Assembly: GCF_022921055.1 (NCBI RefSeq)
Contig: NZ_CP095061.1
Location: 3,697,501-3,761,500, forward strand
Reading direction: 5' to 3'
Origin: Hymenobacter volaticus
GTDB lineage: Bacteria > Bacteroidota > Bacteroidia > Cytophagales > Hymenobacteraceae
DNA length: 64,000 nt
Made by a program: the position numbers and the translations under genes. The notes under the pieces are model-generated. The model ran no database searches. It worked only from the letters and a program-made list of their open reading frames with translations, and was not told the origin of the DNA. Within the stretch, counting starts at the first letter, position 1; the number at the start of each line of letters is the position of its first letter. This document shows, piece after piece, positions 8,715 to 16,633 of the stretch.

Positions 8715-8785
8715 ACATCCTCCGGGCTACGAGTGCTTTCAACAACCCGCTGGTTGTCGGTTTGCACTCGTAGCCCGGAGGATGT
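8715..8785. terminator. Bidirectional terminator between convergent genes
   Basis: A perfect 22-bp stem (8715-8736 with 8764-8785) encloses a 27-base loop that itself can pair (ACAACC with GGTTGT). It lies between the stops of hemG and the DUF4097 gene and can serve both strands. Confidence 0.9.
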
Positions 8786-8804
8786 TTCGCTTTCAGGGAA
8801 GCTT

Positions 8805-9659
8805 CTACTTCGCTTTGCGGATGTAGATGTTGCCGTGCAGGGTCTTCATCATGATTTCGGCGCCCCCGCCGTTGATCTTGCCGTAGGTCCAGTCGTCGAT
8901 GGTCACGCGGGACATGCCTCCTTGGTTGGTGCGCGCCACTTTGGCCGGGCTTTTCTCGGTTACTAGGTCGAAGTCGGAATAGATTTCACCGTAGTCGGAT
9001 TTCAGCTTCAATCCCGCTTTAGCACTGCTTGGCAGTGTAAGATCAACTTGGCCATTGACGGTAGAAAAGGCCATAGGCGCACCAGCAGTTACATTTTTGA
9101 ACGTGGCTTTTATTGCGCCATTCACCGTGTTGGCCACGGCCGAGCCCGACACTTGGTTTAGCTGAATAGCGCCGTTGACGTTGCTGACTTCCAATTCGCC
9201 GGCTACGTTTTCAACCGTGATGTCGCCGTGCTGCACCGTGCCGACTTGCAACGAAAACCGCTGGGGCACTTTGATCACCAAATCGATGGGGTTCTTCCAG
9301 GAGTTGGTTTTGATGGACACTTCGTTGTTGTTTTCGTCGGCGGTGAGGTCGAAGCTGTTGCTGGTTTCTATGCGTTTCATGCCTGCTGCGGCAGGTGGCA
9401 CGCTCCGGTTGGACTGGCGGCCGGTGCGGGAAGTGGCGTCAATCACCACATCTTTGCCGCTGTAGCCTACCACGGTAATCGAGCCGCCGACCAGCTTCAC
9501 ACTTATCAAGCCGGGTTTGCCGGGGTTGCTAAGCGCGACAACAATTTGTTCTTTGTTGGTGGTTTGGGCCGTAGCTGGCACCGCGGCGCCAAGCAACATC
9601 GTCAGGCAAAAGCTTCCTATAAGGTTGCGCAAGGTGGTTACTGTATAAGAGGTATTCAT
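8805..9659 (-). CDS. DUF4097 beta-strand-repeat exported protein (second copy of pair)
   Basis: A 284-residue exported protein of the DUF4097 beta-helix-like family, function unknown. An N-terminal signal peptide ends ALA-type at VPATAQ (about residue 32). The rest is repeated short beta strands with a recurring V-NGxI/V pattern: VSNVNGAIQL, ANTVNGAIKA, FSTVNGQVDL and TLHGNIYI. Its start overlaps the stop of the previous gene by four bases (ATGA), so translation is probably coupled. It is the last gene of the sigma / anti-sigma / DUF4097 / DUF4097 operon, which suggests an envelope role under that sigma factor. Confidence 0.85.
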   Translation of the reverse strand: MNTSYTVTTLRNLIGSFCLTMLLGAAVPATAQTTNKEQIVVALSNPGKPGLISVKLVGGSITVVGYSGKDVVIDATSRTGRQSNRSVPPAAAGMKRIETSNSFDLTADENNNEVSIKTNSWKNPIDLVIKVPQRFSLQVGTVQHGDITVENVAGELEVSNVNGAIQLNQVSGSAVANTVNGAIKATFKNVTAGAPMAFSTVNGQVDLTLPSSAKAGLKLKSDYGEIYSDFDLVTEKSPAKVARTNQGGMSRVTIDDWTYGKINGGGAEIMMKTLHGNIYIRKAK

Positions 9660-10525
9660 TTGGGTTGCTGTTTGATGGTTACGCTGCCGTTGATGGTTTC
9701 AAAGCGAAAATCTTTGCCGCCTTTCCCCAATCGCAGGACTGTATCCTTGGTGAGTTTGTATTGGGTGCCGCCGCCGGCACTTTGTTTGTTTTGGGTGACT
9801 TGCACGGGCAGCGTTTCCGCATTCGGAAAGTCAGTGTATAGCTCTCCGTGCATGGCTTTGAAGTGGATATCCGCCGACAAATCGGCTGGATACGTCACCT
9901 TGATCTGCCCGTTGATGGTGTTGTAGGACGAAGGGCCGGGCGGGTTGGCGGCGTATGTGGCCTCCAGGTTTCCGTTGATGGTGCGGGCTTTGGTGGTGCC
10001 TTTTATGTTGCGCAACGTCACGGGCCCGTTCACGTTGTAGGCGTTCATCTTGCCGGCCACATCCTGCACCAGCACAGCCCCGTTGTTTATGGTCGACACG
10101 TGCAGATTCATCTGGTAGGGCACCTTCACCACGTAGTCGAAGGAGTAGCGGTAGTCGATGTCTTGGTGGTTGATGTTCTGGTTGCGCCTCGGCCGCGAGT
10201 CGAACGGTGCTTTCATGTAGGCTACTAGGCTGTCGTTGCGCTGAATGAAATCGAGCTGCGCTTCTTTCTTGCCTACTTCCAGGGTTTGAGCATCATCGGC
10301 CCGGATGGTTTTCGTGACTTCAATCACCACTTTGTTGCCAGCATAGCCTTGCACGCTCACGGCCCCATCAATGTTGTACAAGGCCAGCGTGTTGCGGCCG
10401 GCATCGGTCGTCAGGGCAAACTCCTTGCTGATTTTCTCTTTGAACTCACTTTTTTGGGCCCACAACTGGCCACTAGACGATAGTACGAGCAGCCCGATCA
10501 GGCCGGGGATGATGGAGCGTTTCAT
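9656..10525 (-). CDS. DUF4097 beta-strand-repeat exported protein (first copy of pair)
   Basis: A 289-residue paralogue of the next gene. It begins with a signal peptide (MKRSIIPGLIGLLVLSSSGQ, cleavage near LWAQ) followed by strand repeats with the same signature: AYNVNGPVTL, ARTINGNLEA, YNTINGQIKV and FETINGSVTI. Family function is unknown; an outer-surface or periplasmic beta-helix is inferred. The start lies inside the last 53 bases of the anti-sigma gene, an unusually long overlap that could be real coupling or reflect an indel in the anti-sigma C-terminus. Confidence 0.85.
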   Translation of the reverse strand: MKRSIIPGLIGLLVLSSSGQLWAQKSEFKEKISKEFALTTDAGRNTLALYNIDGAVSVQGYAGNKVVIEVTKTIRADDAQTLEVGKKEAQLDFIQRNDSLVAYMKAPFDSRPRRNQNINHQDIDYRYSFDYVVKVPYQMNLHVSTINNGAVLVQDVAGKMNAYNVNGPVTLRNIKGTTKARTINGNLEATYAANPPGPSSYNTINGQIKVTYPADLSADIHFKAMHGELYTDFPNAETLPVQVTQNKQSAGGGTQYKLTKDTVLRLGKGGKDFRFETINGSVTIKQQPK

Positions 10526-11399
10526 GGTAGGTCTTGGGAGTTGAGGTGGAAGATTTACTAGGCTGCCCGTCGGACAAAGACTTCAGGCTTTCTTGAATTT
10601 TGCTTTTCACGGCCTCGTTTAGGTCGGGTTGAGCCAGGAGGCGGCGCAGCGGCTGCACCGAGCGTTTGTCTTGCAACTGCACCATCACATCGGCCAGCGC
10701 CGACTGCACTAGCGGCGACTCTTGTTGCGGCAGGGCCTGCACCAGCCCGAGGCGCACAGCGGGGTCGTAGGCTAGGGCCGCCAGGGCTTCCAGCGTAGCG
10801 AGGCGCACGTTCACGTTTTCGTCGTGGTTCAGCGTGCTCAGGAGCGCCTCTACCACTCTTGGGTTGGCACTGCTCAGCTCCTTGGTGTAGCTCACGGCCC
10901 GTAGCCGCTCCGTAGCCGATGGGTTTTCGATGAGCGTGAGCAGCATCACCTGCTGCATCTTCTCCACTTGCTTGCTCAGCGAGGCGAGTTGTTGCTGGTC
11001 AGGACTTGGGGTTACCTTGCGGGTGTTGAGCCACCATCCGGCCGCCAGCCCTACGCCTACTAGGCAGAGGCTATACGCCAGCTGTACCACGGGCCGGGGC
11101 AGCACCAGTGTTTGCAGCCACTGCCGCAAACCAGCCAGCGAGAATTTCGAAGTTGCCGCCTGCTCTTCTTTGTAGGAGGCCAGCATCGAATAGAAAGCTG
11201 GACGCACGTTTTCGCTTGGCTCTGGCACCCGTACGCTACCGAGTGTGTGCCACATATGCTGCATGGTTTCAAGCTCCTCTTGGCACGCCGGGCAATGCGC
11301 CAGGTGGGCTCGCAAGGCGTCCTGCTCCGCCGCTGGTAGCTGCTGGTTCAGGTAGTCGATCAATTTATTTTCAGCTTGTTCGCAATTCATGGCCTTCAC
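10473..11399 (-). CDS. Zinc-finger anti-sigma factor fused to HEAT repeats
   Basis: A predicted membrane anti-sigma factor of 308 residues. The N-terminal zinc-binding ZAS domain shows H-x3-C-x2-C as HLAHCPACQEELE (about residues 32-44) with an upstream Cys in MNCEQAE. One membrane helix lies at about residues 99-120 (VVQLAYSLCLVGVGLAAGWW). The part beyond it holds alpha-helical HEAT-like repeats (LSSANPRVVEALLSTL, NVRLATLEALAALA, PLVQSALADVMVQL). The ZAS domain would bind the ECF sigma factor encoded just upstream; the HEAT part would face the periplasm and is a plausible sensing module. The frame starts at GTG 11399, with ATG 11390 as a good alternative. Confidence 0.85.
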   Translation of the reverse strand: MKAMNCEQAENKLIDYLNQQLPAAEQDALRAHLAHCPACQEELETMQHMWHTLGSVRVPEPSENVRPAFYSMLASYKEEQAATSKFSLAGLRQWLQTLVLPRPVVQLAYSLCLVGVGLAAGWWLNTRKVTPSPDQQQLASLSKQVEKMQQVMLLTLIENPSATERLRAVSYTKELSSANPRVVEALLSTLNHDENVNVRLATLEALAALAYDPAVRLGLVQALPQQESPLVQSALADVMVQLQDKRSVQPLRRLLAQPDLNEAVKSKIQESLKSLSDGQPSKSSTSTPKTYHETLHHPRPDRAARTIV

Positions 11400-11400
11400 T

Positions 11401-12003
11401 TCAATTCTCGATTCGCAGGTAAATTTTCTTTAGCTCGTTCATGGCCCGGTGCACGCGGACTTTCACGGCGCCTTCGCTGGTATCCAGCACTCGGGCTATT
11501 TCCTCGTATTTCAACTCCTGAAAGCGGCTCAGCACCAATACCTCGCGGTTTTCGGGACTAAGCTTTTCCAGGGCGCGGTGCAGGGTAGCTACTTCCTGTT
11601 CCTTTTGCAGTCGCTCATCGGCATGGGTGCCGCCGCTGATTTGTTCGGCCAGGTCGGCTACGTCGGTGTGGCGGGTAGCGTGCCGGTTTTTCTTGACGTG
11701 GTCGGCCAGTACGTTGCGGGCCAAGTGGTACATCCAAGACCGAAACTCGCCCTCCCCCGTGTAGGTGTGGCGGTACTTGAGCATGCGGTAAAACACGTTC
11801 TGTACCAAGTCTTCGCTGGCGTCGGCCCGCCCAAGCATATGGTAAAGAAAACCGAATAGCTTGCGGTGGTAGCGCTCGAAGAGCAAGCCCATCCGGTCTA
11901 CTTCCCCGGCCTTCACCCGGAGCATAAGCGCGTTGTCTGATAGCGAATCCAACCCGATGAGATTGAGTTTTTTTGAGGTATTTGATTGTGGACACCGCCC
12001 CAA
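11401..12003 (-). CDS. ECF-type RNA polymerase sigma factor
   Basis: A sigma-70-family ECF factor of up to 200 residues. Region 2 is visible as FERYHRKLFGFLYHML, EDLVQNVFYRML and FRSWMYHLARNVLADH; region 4 as LEKLSPENREVLVLSRFQ, YEEIARVLDTSEGAVKVR and VHRAMNELKKIYL. It directs transcription of a target set, probably including its own operon. The stop lies 1-2 bases before the anti-sigma start. The start is uncertain: the longest frame begins at TTG 12003, and TTG 11952 (LDSLSDNAL) would match related proteins better. No in-frame ATG precedes region 2. Confidence 0.9.
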   Translation of the reverse strand: MGRCPQSNTSKKLNLIGLDSLSDNALMLRVKAGEVDRMGLLFERYHRKLFGFLYHMLGRADASEDLVQNVFYRMLKYRHTYTGEGEFRSWMYHLARNVLADHVKKNRHATRHTDVADLAEQISGGTHADERLQKEQEVATLHRALEKLSPENREVLVLSRFQELKYEEIARVLDTSEGAVKVRVHRAMNELKKIYLRIEN

Positions 12004-12363
12004 CTTGGAAAGGTTACAGCCGATCTACAATTAATTTTTCCGAGTTGAATTGTAGTTTGCAGCGCAATCATGCCTTAAGTGCCGTACGAGGCAACCAAGC
12101 AGGATAATAGCTCATCTAGCTTCGTTGAAAGGAGTCCCTTCCTGTCTGCTCGCCTATTAATTTGCACTTAAAATCTCGCGAAAGTTGCAACCTGAGTTGC
12201 TGACAGGTGTATCATAAGAGAAGCGCAACTATCCTCTTCTTTATCTGGTTTTCCTTTGGGTGTCTGAGCGTTTTAGGTACAGGGCAGAACTCGTCGCTAT
12301 ACCTCTTCGCAAAGTCTGCCTTCTTGTGTCTTCGTACTCCTATCTAACTTCTATCTTTGGCCA
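12004..12363. promoter_or_regulatory. Divergent intergenic region with -7 element near the GT2 start
   Basis: This 360-bp region has no gene. A consensus -7 element TATCTTTG lies at 12352-12359 on the plus strand, only four bases before ATG 12364. If active it would make an almost leaderless message. No matching -33 TTG was found at 19-21 bases. No clear promoter for the divergent sigma gene was seen. Confidence 0.4.
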
Positions 12364-13152
12364 ATGAATGATGGGCTCGTCTTGATTCCTACCTATAATG
12401 AGCGAGAAAATGTAGAGTTGATTCTCCGCAAAGTCTTCTCATTGTCCAAGGCATTCGACGTGCTTATCATCGATGATAGTTCGCCGGATGGCACGGCGGC
12501 TATTGTCCGAGGCTTGGCTGCTGAATTTCCCAACCGCCTGTTTCTGGAAGAGCGCAAAGGCAAGCTCGGGTTGGGCACGGCCTATATCCACGGCTTCCGT
12601 TGGGCATTGGCGCACGGCTACCAGTACATCTTCGAGATGGACGCCGACTTTTCGCACAATCCCGACGATCTGGTACGGCTCTACGACGCCTGTGCTCACC
12701 AAGGGCACGACTTGGCCATTGGCTCGCGCTACATCCAAGGCGTCAACGTAGTGAACTGGCCGATGGGTCGGGTGCTGATGTCGTGGTTTGCGTCGGCCTA
12801 CGTGCGTTTTATCACCGGCATGCCCATCATGGATGCTACGGCCGGCTTCAAGTGCTACACGGCGCGCGTACTGCGCACCATCCAGCTCGACCGGATTCAC
12901 TTTGTGGGCTACGCCTTTCAGATCGAGATGAAATGGCTGGCCTACAAGTATGGTTTCCGCATCAAGGAGGTCCCGATTATCTTCACTGACCGTACGCGGG
13001 GCACCTCCAAAATGAGTAAAGGCATTTTTAAGGAGGCGTTCTGGGGAGTCATCAAGATGAAAATTGACAGTTGGTTCCGCCGCTTCCAGCCTGTGCAGGC
13101 CAATAACCCGGTTTCCGCTTCCGTCGCAACCTCGGCGTCCGAAACCCGGTAA
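12364..13152 (+). CDS. Polyprenol monophosphomannose synthase-like GT2 glycosyltransferase
   Basis: A family 2 glycosyltransferase of 262 residues, similar to dolichol-phosphate mannosyltransferase, which transfers a sugar from a nucleotide donor to polyprenyl phosphate on the cytosolic membrane face. Visible are the opening LIPTYNERENVELI, the nucleotide-binding IIDDSSPDGTA near residue 38, the metal motif EMDADFSHNPDD near residue 92 and the acceptor-side GSRYIQG, with KCYTARVLR and FTDRTRGTSKMS toward the end. It lacks membrane helices, as in the catalytic-only form. ATG 12364 gives the normal N-terminus. Sugar identity is inferred from family resemblance. Confidence 0.88.
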   Translation: MNDGLVLIPTYNERENVELILRKVFSLSKAFDVLIIDDSSPDGTAAIVRGLAAEFPNRLFLEERKGKLGLGTAYIHGFRWALAHGYQYIFEMDADFSHNPDDLVRLYDACAHQGHDLAIGSRYIQGVNVVNWPMGRVLMSWFASAYVRFITGMPIMDATAGFKCYTARVLRTIQLDRIHFVGYAFQIEMKWLAYKYGFRIKEVPIIFTDRTRGTSKMSKGIFKEAFWGVIKMKIDSWFRRFQPVQANNPVSASVATSASETR

Positions 13153-13215
13153 AGCTAGAAGTGTCAAGGCGTCCCGCTTGCGCTTTGCGGGTTAAGTGTA
13201 TCTTGCCACTGTCGC

Positions 13216-14145
13216 ATGGAAAACACTCCTCTCTTCTGGGTCGGCTTCAACGCCTTTGTGCTGGGGATGCTCCTGCTCGATTTGCTGGTATTCAACCGCA
13301 AGGCGCACGTCGTGAAAATGCGCGAAGCACTTAGTTGGAGCTTCTTCTGGATTGCCCTATCGTTGGTCTTCAATTACTTCGTCTACCGCAACATGGGGCG
13401 GCAGGCCGGGCTAGAATTTCTCACTGGCTACCTAATTGAGAAGTCGCTCAGCGTCGACAACCTGTTTGTTTTTCTGCTGATATTCAGCTATTTCCGGGTA
13501 CCGCCGCAGTACCAGCACAAAATACTGTTCTGGGGCGTTCTGGGGGCGCTGGTACTGCGAGCCATTTTTATTCTGGTAGGGGCGGCTTTGCTAGCCAAGT
13601 TCAGCTTTCTGCTGTATGTGCTTGGTGCCTTTCTAGTGTACACAGGCATCAAGATGGCTACCAATGCTGGCGAGCCCGAAATTGACCCCGATTCCAACCC
13701 GGTTGTTAAGTTTCTGAGCCGCCACCTGCCCATCACCAGCCAACTACACGAAGGCAAATTCTTCGTTCGCAAAGACGGGCTGCTCTTCGCCACTCCCTTG
13801 CTCGTGGTGCTAGTCATGGTGGAAACCACCGACGTTGTGTTTGCTGTCGATTCTATCCCGGCTATTTTGGCCGTCTCTCGCGACACGTTTATCGTGTACA
13901 CCTCCAACGTTTTTGCGCTGTTGGGGCTGCGGGCCCTGTATTTTGCACTAGAAGGGTTGATGCGCCTTTTCCACTATCTGCACTATGGTCTCTCGCTCAT
14001 TCTCATTTTCATTGGTAGCAAGCTTCTGCTTTCCGAGGTGTACCATATGTCTATGGGCCTATCATTGGGCGTAGTGGGCGTTATTCTAGCGCTGTCTGTG
14101 GTAGCTTCCTTGCTGTTTCCCAAGCAAGAGGAAGAAGCCGCTTAG
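13216..14145 (+). CDS. TerC-family integral membrane protein (Alx-like)
   Basis: An inner-membrane protein of 309 residues with about eight to nine hydrophobic helices. TerC/Alx proteins are tied to metal (manganese) handling and tellurium resistance; the exact cargo is unknown here. Family marks are SLSVDNLFVFLLIFSYF near residue 75 with the conserved acidic residue, and VVMVETTDVVFAVDSIPAI near residue 200. The C-terminus ends KQEEEAA. ATG 13216 gives a normal start. It follows the GT2 gene by 63 bp on the same strand and is closed by a terminator at 14210. Confidence 0.92.
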   Translation: MENTPLFWVGFNAFVLGMLLLDLLVFNRKAHVVKMREALSWSFFWIALSLVFNYFVYRNMGRQAGLEFLTGYLIEKSLSVDNLFVFLLIFSYFRVPPQYQHKILFWGVLGALVLRAIFILVGAALLAKFSFLLYVLGAFLVYTGIKMATNAGEPEIDPDSNPVVKFLSRHLPITSQLHEGKFFVRKDGLLFATPLLVVLVMVETTDVVFAVDSIPAILAVSRDTFIVYTSNVFALLGLRALYFALEGLMRLFHYLHYGLSLILIFIGSKLLLSEVYHMSMGLSLGVVGVILALSVVASLLFPKQEEEAA

Positions 14146-14209
14146 CCCCGCCAGGCTTGTTGGCAACTTTAGTGCAACGTATAGGCTGCCACGCTTAAAC
14201 AACAATATA

Positions 14210-14265
14210 AAGCCTCAATAGAGTGTAGCCCATCGTTTACTGATGAGGTCACTCTATTGAGGCTT
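14210..14265. terminator. Bidirectional terminator between terC and the GT51 gene
   Basis: A perfect 16-bp stem (14210-14225 with 14250-14265) around a 24-base loop that contains a CATC/GATG inner pairing. It lies between convergent genes. Confidence 0.85.
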
Positions 14266-14313
14266 GTGCTTTAGTGGGAGCGTCTTCTACTAGACTGTAA
14301 CGCGCGAGCCTGC

Positions 14314-16473
14314 TTACGGCTTTGGGGCGGGGTTTGGCGTACCGCCGCCGGGCGGATCAGTAGGAATATTAGTATTGACTCCTTCATCCGGAGCCTTACT
14401 ACCACCTAGTAAATCAATCAGGTTTAGCGGCTCAAACTCCGTAGAATCGGACGGCTGCGTGGCACGCACCGTATCACGCACGGCCCGGAAGATAGAGCTA
14501 TGAGCCCGGCCGGGGAAGTTCAAGGAGTAATCAACACTCTCATAATCACCCTGCGAAATCAAACCTTTGCTTGCCATAAGTTTGGCAATAAGCCGGTGGA
14601 AGTAGCGGGCGCTGCTGCGCATTTCGCCATACTGGTTGAAAGAGCGCTGATAATATTTAGGCCGCGGGATAATGCTGGCTAGATACAAACTCTCCGATAA
14701 GCTCAAATTATTGGGCGACTTGTCGAAATAGAATTCTGCTGCTTCGCTCGCACCGTAGATTTTCGGGCCCCACTCGATGATGTTCAAATATACCTCGAAC
14801 ATCCGCTCTTTGGAAACCAGGCGCGTGTTTTCCAGCAGCCACACAATCAAGGCTTCTTCAATCTTGCGGGTTACCGTTTTTTGCCGGGTCAGAAACACGT
14901 TCTTTACCAGCTGCATGGAAATGGTGCTGCCACCCCGGGCAAAGCGCTTTTCCTTGATGTTTTGAATTGCCGACTTCACAAAAGCCTTTTCCATAAAGCC
15001 CCTGTGCGTAAGAAAACGCGGGTCTTCAGCCGTCATGATGGCGGCTTTCAGGTAAGTGGATACCTCGTCGTAACTCACAAACTCGGGGTTAGATGGTCCC
15101 ACCGCAAAAGTTTTGATGGAGTCCCCCTTGTCGTTGTAGGCAGTATAGTAGAATTCTTGATTGAGTTTGTTCAGGTCTTCGCGCCCCATCCGGGTGATGC
15201 GGAAGTTTTTCTGCGTCAGACCCGACGAAAACTGCAGGCTGTCGAGCTGATTCATATCCAGGTCGAGGTGCATCCGATACTTAAGGGTGCCTTCGCCTTG
15301 CATGCCCGTGAGTGTGTTGAACATATTCTCGGGCAATGCCGCAAAGAATGTGTTGGCTGGCGTTTCCGCCGATACAATGTCGGCTTTCACTTGCAAGCCG
15401 GCCAGCGTTTCGCGGCGGTTGCGTAAGCCATTTACCATCTTTCCTACCACGCGCTGGTTGAGCGGCAACTTACGCACGCTCATCACCGGAAAAAATTCCA
15501 TGCGGTTGAGCGTTACCTTGGTACCTTCATCAAGCGCAGCAAATGCTTGGCCCAACCGGGCTACGAAATCGATGCCGCCGCGCGGGAAACGCACGTCACG
15601 GTCGGACAGCCGCGGATGATTTACAATGAAGTTAGCTGCCGACGCAGTGCCTCGCACCGTCAGCTCATCGTCCGATAGTTCTTTGTCGCTTAAGCTGAAA
15701 CGCAACGTATCGAACTGCACTTTAGCCCCATAGCGCCGCATCACGTAGGGCAGCGTAACATGCCGCTTCCCTAGTCCAAACACCTCGGCATTCAAGGCGT
15801 AGTCGCCCGGCTCGATGTGACCTTGTACCCCCACGCGGTTTTGCACCGAGTCAACTACGGCAGTTAGCTCGCCCTTGATATCACCATCCTCGATGGCAAG
15901 TTGCGGCATTACAATACGAGCTTGGTGACGCGGGCTCGTGTACGTAACAAGGAAATTGCTGAAGTTAGCTTCACCCGGCACGTTGTCGAAGCTCGCTTCC
16001 AGCAACTGATTGACCAGTAAAGCATAGTTGGTGCCTTTAGTGGTGTCGCGGGGTACAGCGGGCTTAGCGCCTTTTTTGTTATAGAGAAAAGAGTAGTTGT
16101 CGGAACGGGCCGTTTTGCGGGCCGTGAGGCGCGCATCGCTAATTTCAAGGTTGCTGAACACGGGGCGGCCCGCAAACAACGACCGCACACCCAATGATAC
16201 CGTCATTTGGCGCGCCTGAAGCAGGGTATCGGTTGAATTCGCTTTGGGTACCAAGCTCATTCCGTCGATGCGAACGGTCTTTAAATTGGTGAAGCGGGCT
16301 TCGCCTAAGGTGAGCGTTACAGGGTATTTGCGCTCTACTTTCACCTTCACTTGCGCAAGCGCATACGTCAGCAGCGCCTGGCGCTTTAGCAAGAAAACTG
16401 TCAAGCCCACGGCCAGCAGCGCCGCGACAATACCAAGGCCGATACCTATTTTTTTCTTTGTTGCTGGAGTCAC
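14314..16473 (-). CDS. GT51 peptidoglycan transglycosylase with long N-terminal region, no transpeptidase domain
   Basis: A single-pass membrane protein that probably polymerises lipid II in the periplasm. A membrane helix follows KKKIGIGLGIVAALLA. About 400 residues of beta-rich, AsmA-like sequence precede the GT51 domain, which shows the catalytic-Glu motif EDPRFLTHRGF, RGGSTISMQLVKN, RKIEEALIVWLLE and YLNIIEWG. The C-terminus is a Pro/Gly-rich tail and has no penicillin-binding domain. The longest frame starts at TTG 16551, but a -7 element (16549-16556, minus strand) covers that codon, so I place the start at GTG 16473 (VTPATKKK), giving 719 residues. Confidence 0.85.
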   Translation of the reverse strand: MTPATKKKIGIGLGIVAALLAVGLTVFLLKRQALLTYALAQVKVKVERKYPVTLTLGEARFTNLKTVRIDGMSLVPKANSTDTLLQARQMTVSLGVRSLFAGRPVFSNLEISDARLTARKTARSDNYSFLYNKKGAKPAVPRDTTKGTNYALLVNQLLEASFDNVPGEANFSNFLVTYTSPRHQARIVMPQLAIEDGDIKGELTAVVDSVQNRVGVQGHIEPGDYALNAEVFGLGKRHVTLPYVMRRYGAKVQFDTLRFSLSDKELSDDELTVRGTASAANFIVNHPRLSDRDVRFPRGGIDFVARLGQAFAALDEGTKVTLNRMEFFPVMSVRKLPLNQRVVGKMVNGLRNRRETLAGLQVKADIVSAETPANTFFAALPENMFNTLTGMQGEGTLKYRMHLDLDMNQLDSLQFSSGLTQKNFRITRMGREDLNKLNQEFYYTAYNDKGDSIKTFAVGPSNPEFVSYDEVSTYLKAAIMTAEDPRFLTHRGFMEKAFVKSAIQNIKEKRFARGGSTISMQLVKNVFLTRQKTVTRKIEEALIVWLLENTRLVSKERMFEVYLNIIEWGPKIYGASEAAEFYFDKSPNNLSLSESLYLASIIPRPKYYQRSFNQYGEMRSSARYFHRLIAKLMASKGLISQGDYESVDYSLNFPGRAHSSIFRAVRDTVRATQPSDSTEFEPLNLIDLLGGSKAPDEGVNTNIPTDPPGGGTPNPAPKP

Positions 16474-16548
16474 GCGAACAGTCAGAGAGGAAAGAATTTC
16501 GGGCCGTGCCTGGCCAGATTCATGCCAAACCCGCCACCGCCCGAAATA

Positions 16549-16556
16549 CAAAGGTA
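16549..16556 (-). promoter_or_regulatory. -7 promoter element for the GT51 gene
   Basis: TACCTTTG on the minus strand matches the Bacteroidota TAnnTTTG element. It would start transcription near 16542, about 70 bases before GTG 16473. No -33 TTG was found at standard spacing. Confidence 0.45.
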
Positions 16557-16575
16557 GCGAAAAAGGGCGCGCCCG

Positions 16576-16607
16576 TTGAGGCTGCGCGTGCCCTTTCGTT
16601 ACCTTTG
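16576..16607 (+). promoter_or_regulatory. purB promoter (TTG-N21-TACCTTTG)
   Basis: The -33 element TTG is at 16576-16578 and the -7 element TACCTTTG at 16600-16607, spacer 21. Transcription would start near 16613, giving a leader of about 20 bases before ATG 16634. Confidence 0.65.
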
Positions 16608-16633
16608 GCCCTTCAGGCCAACTACTTCACTGC

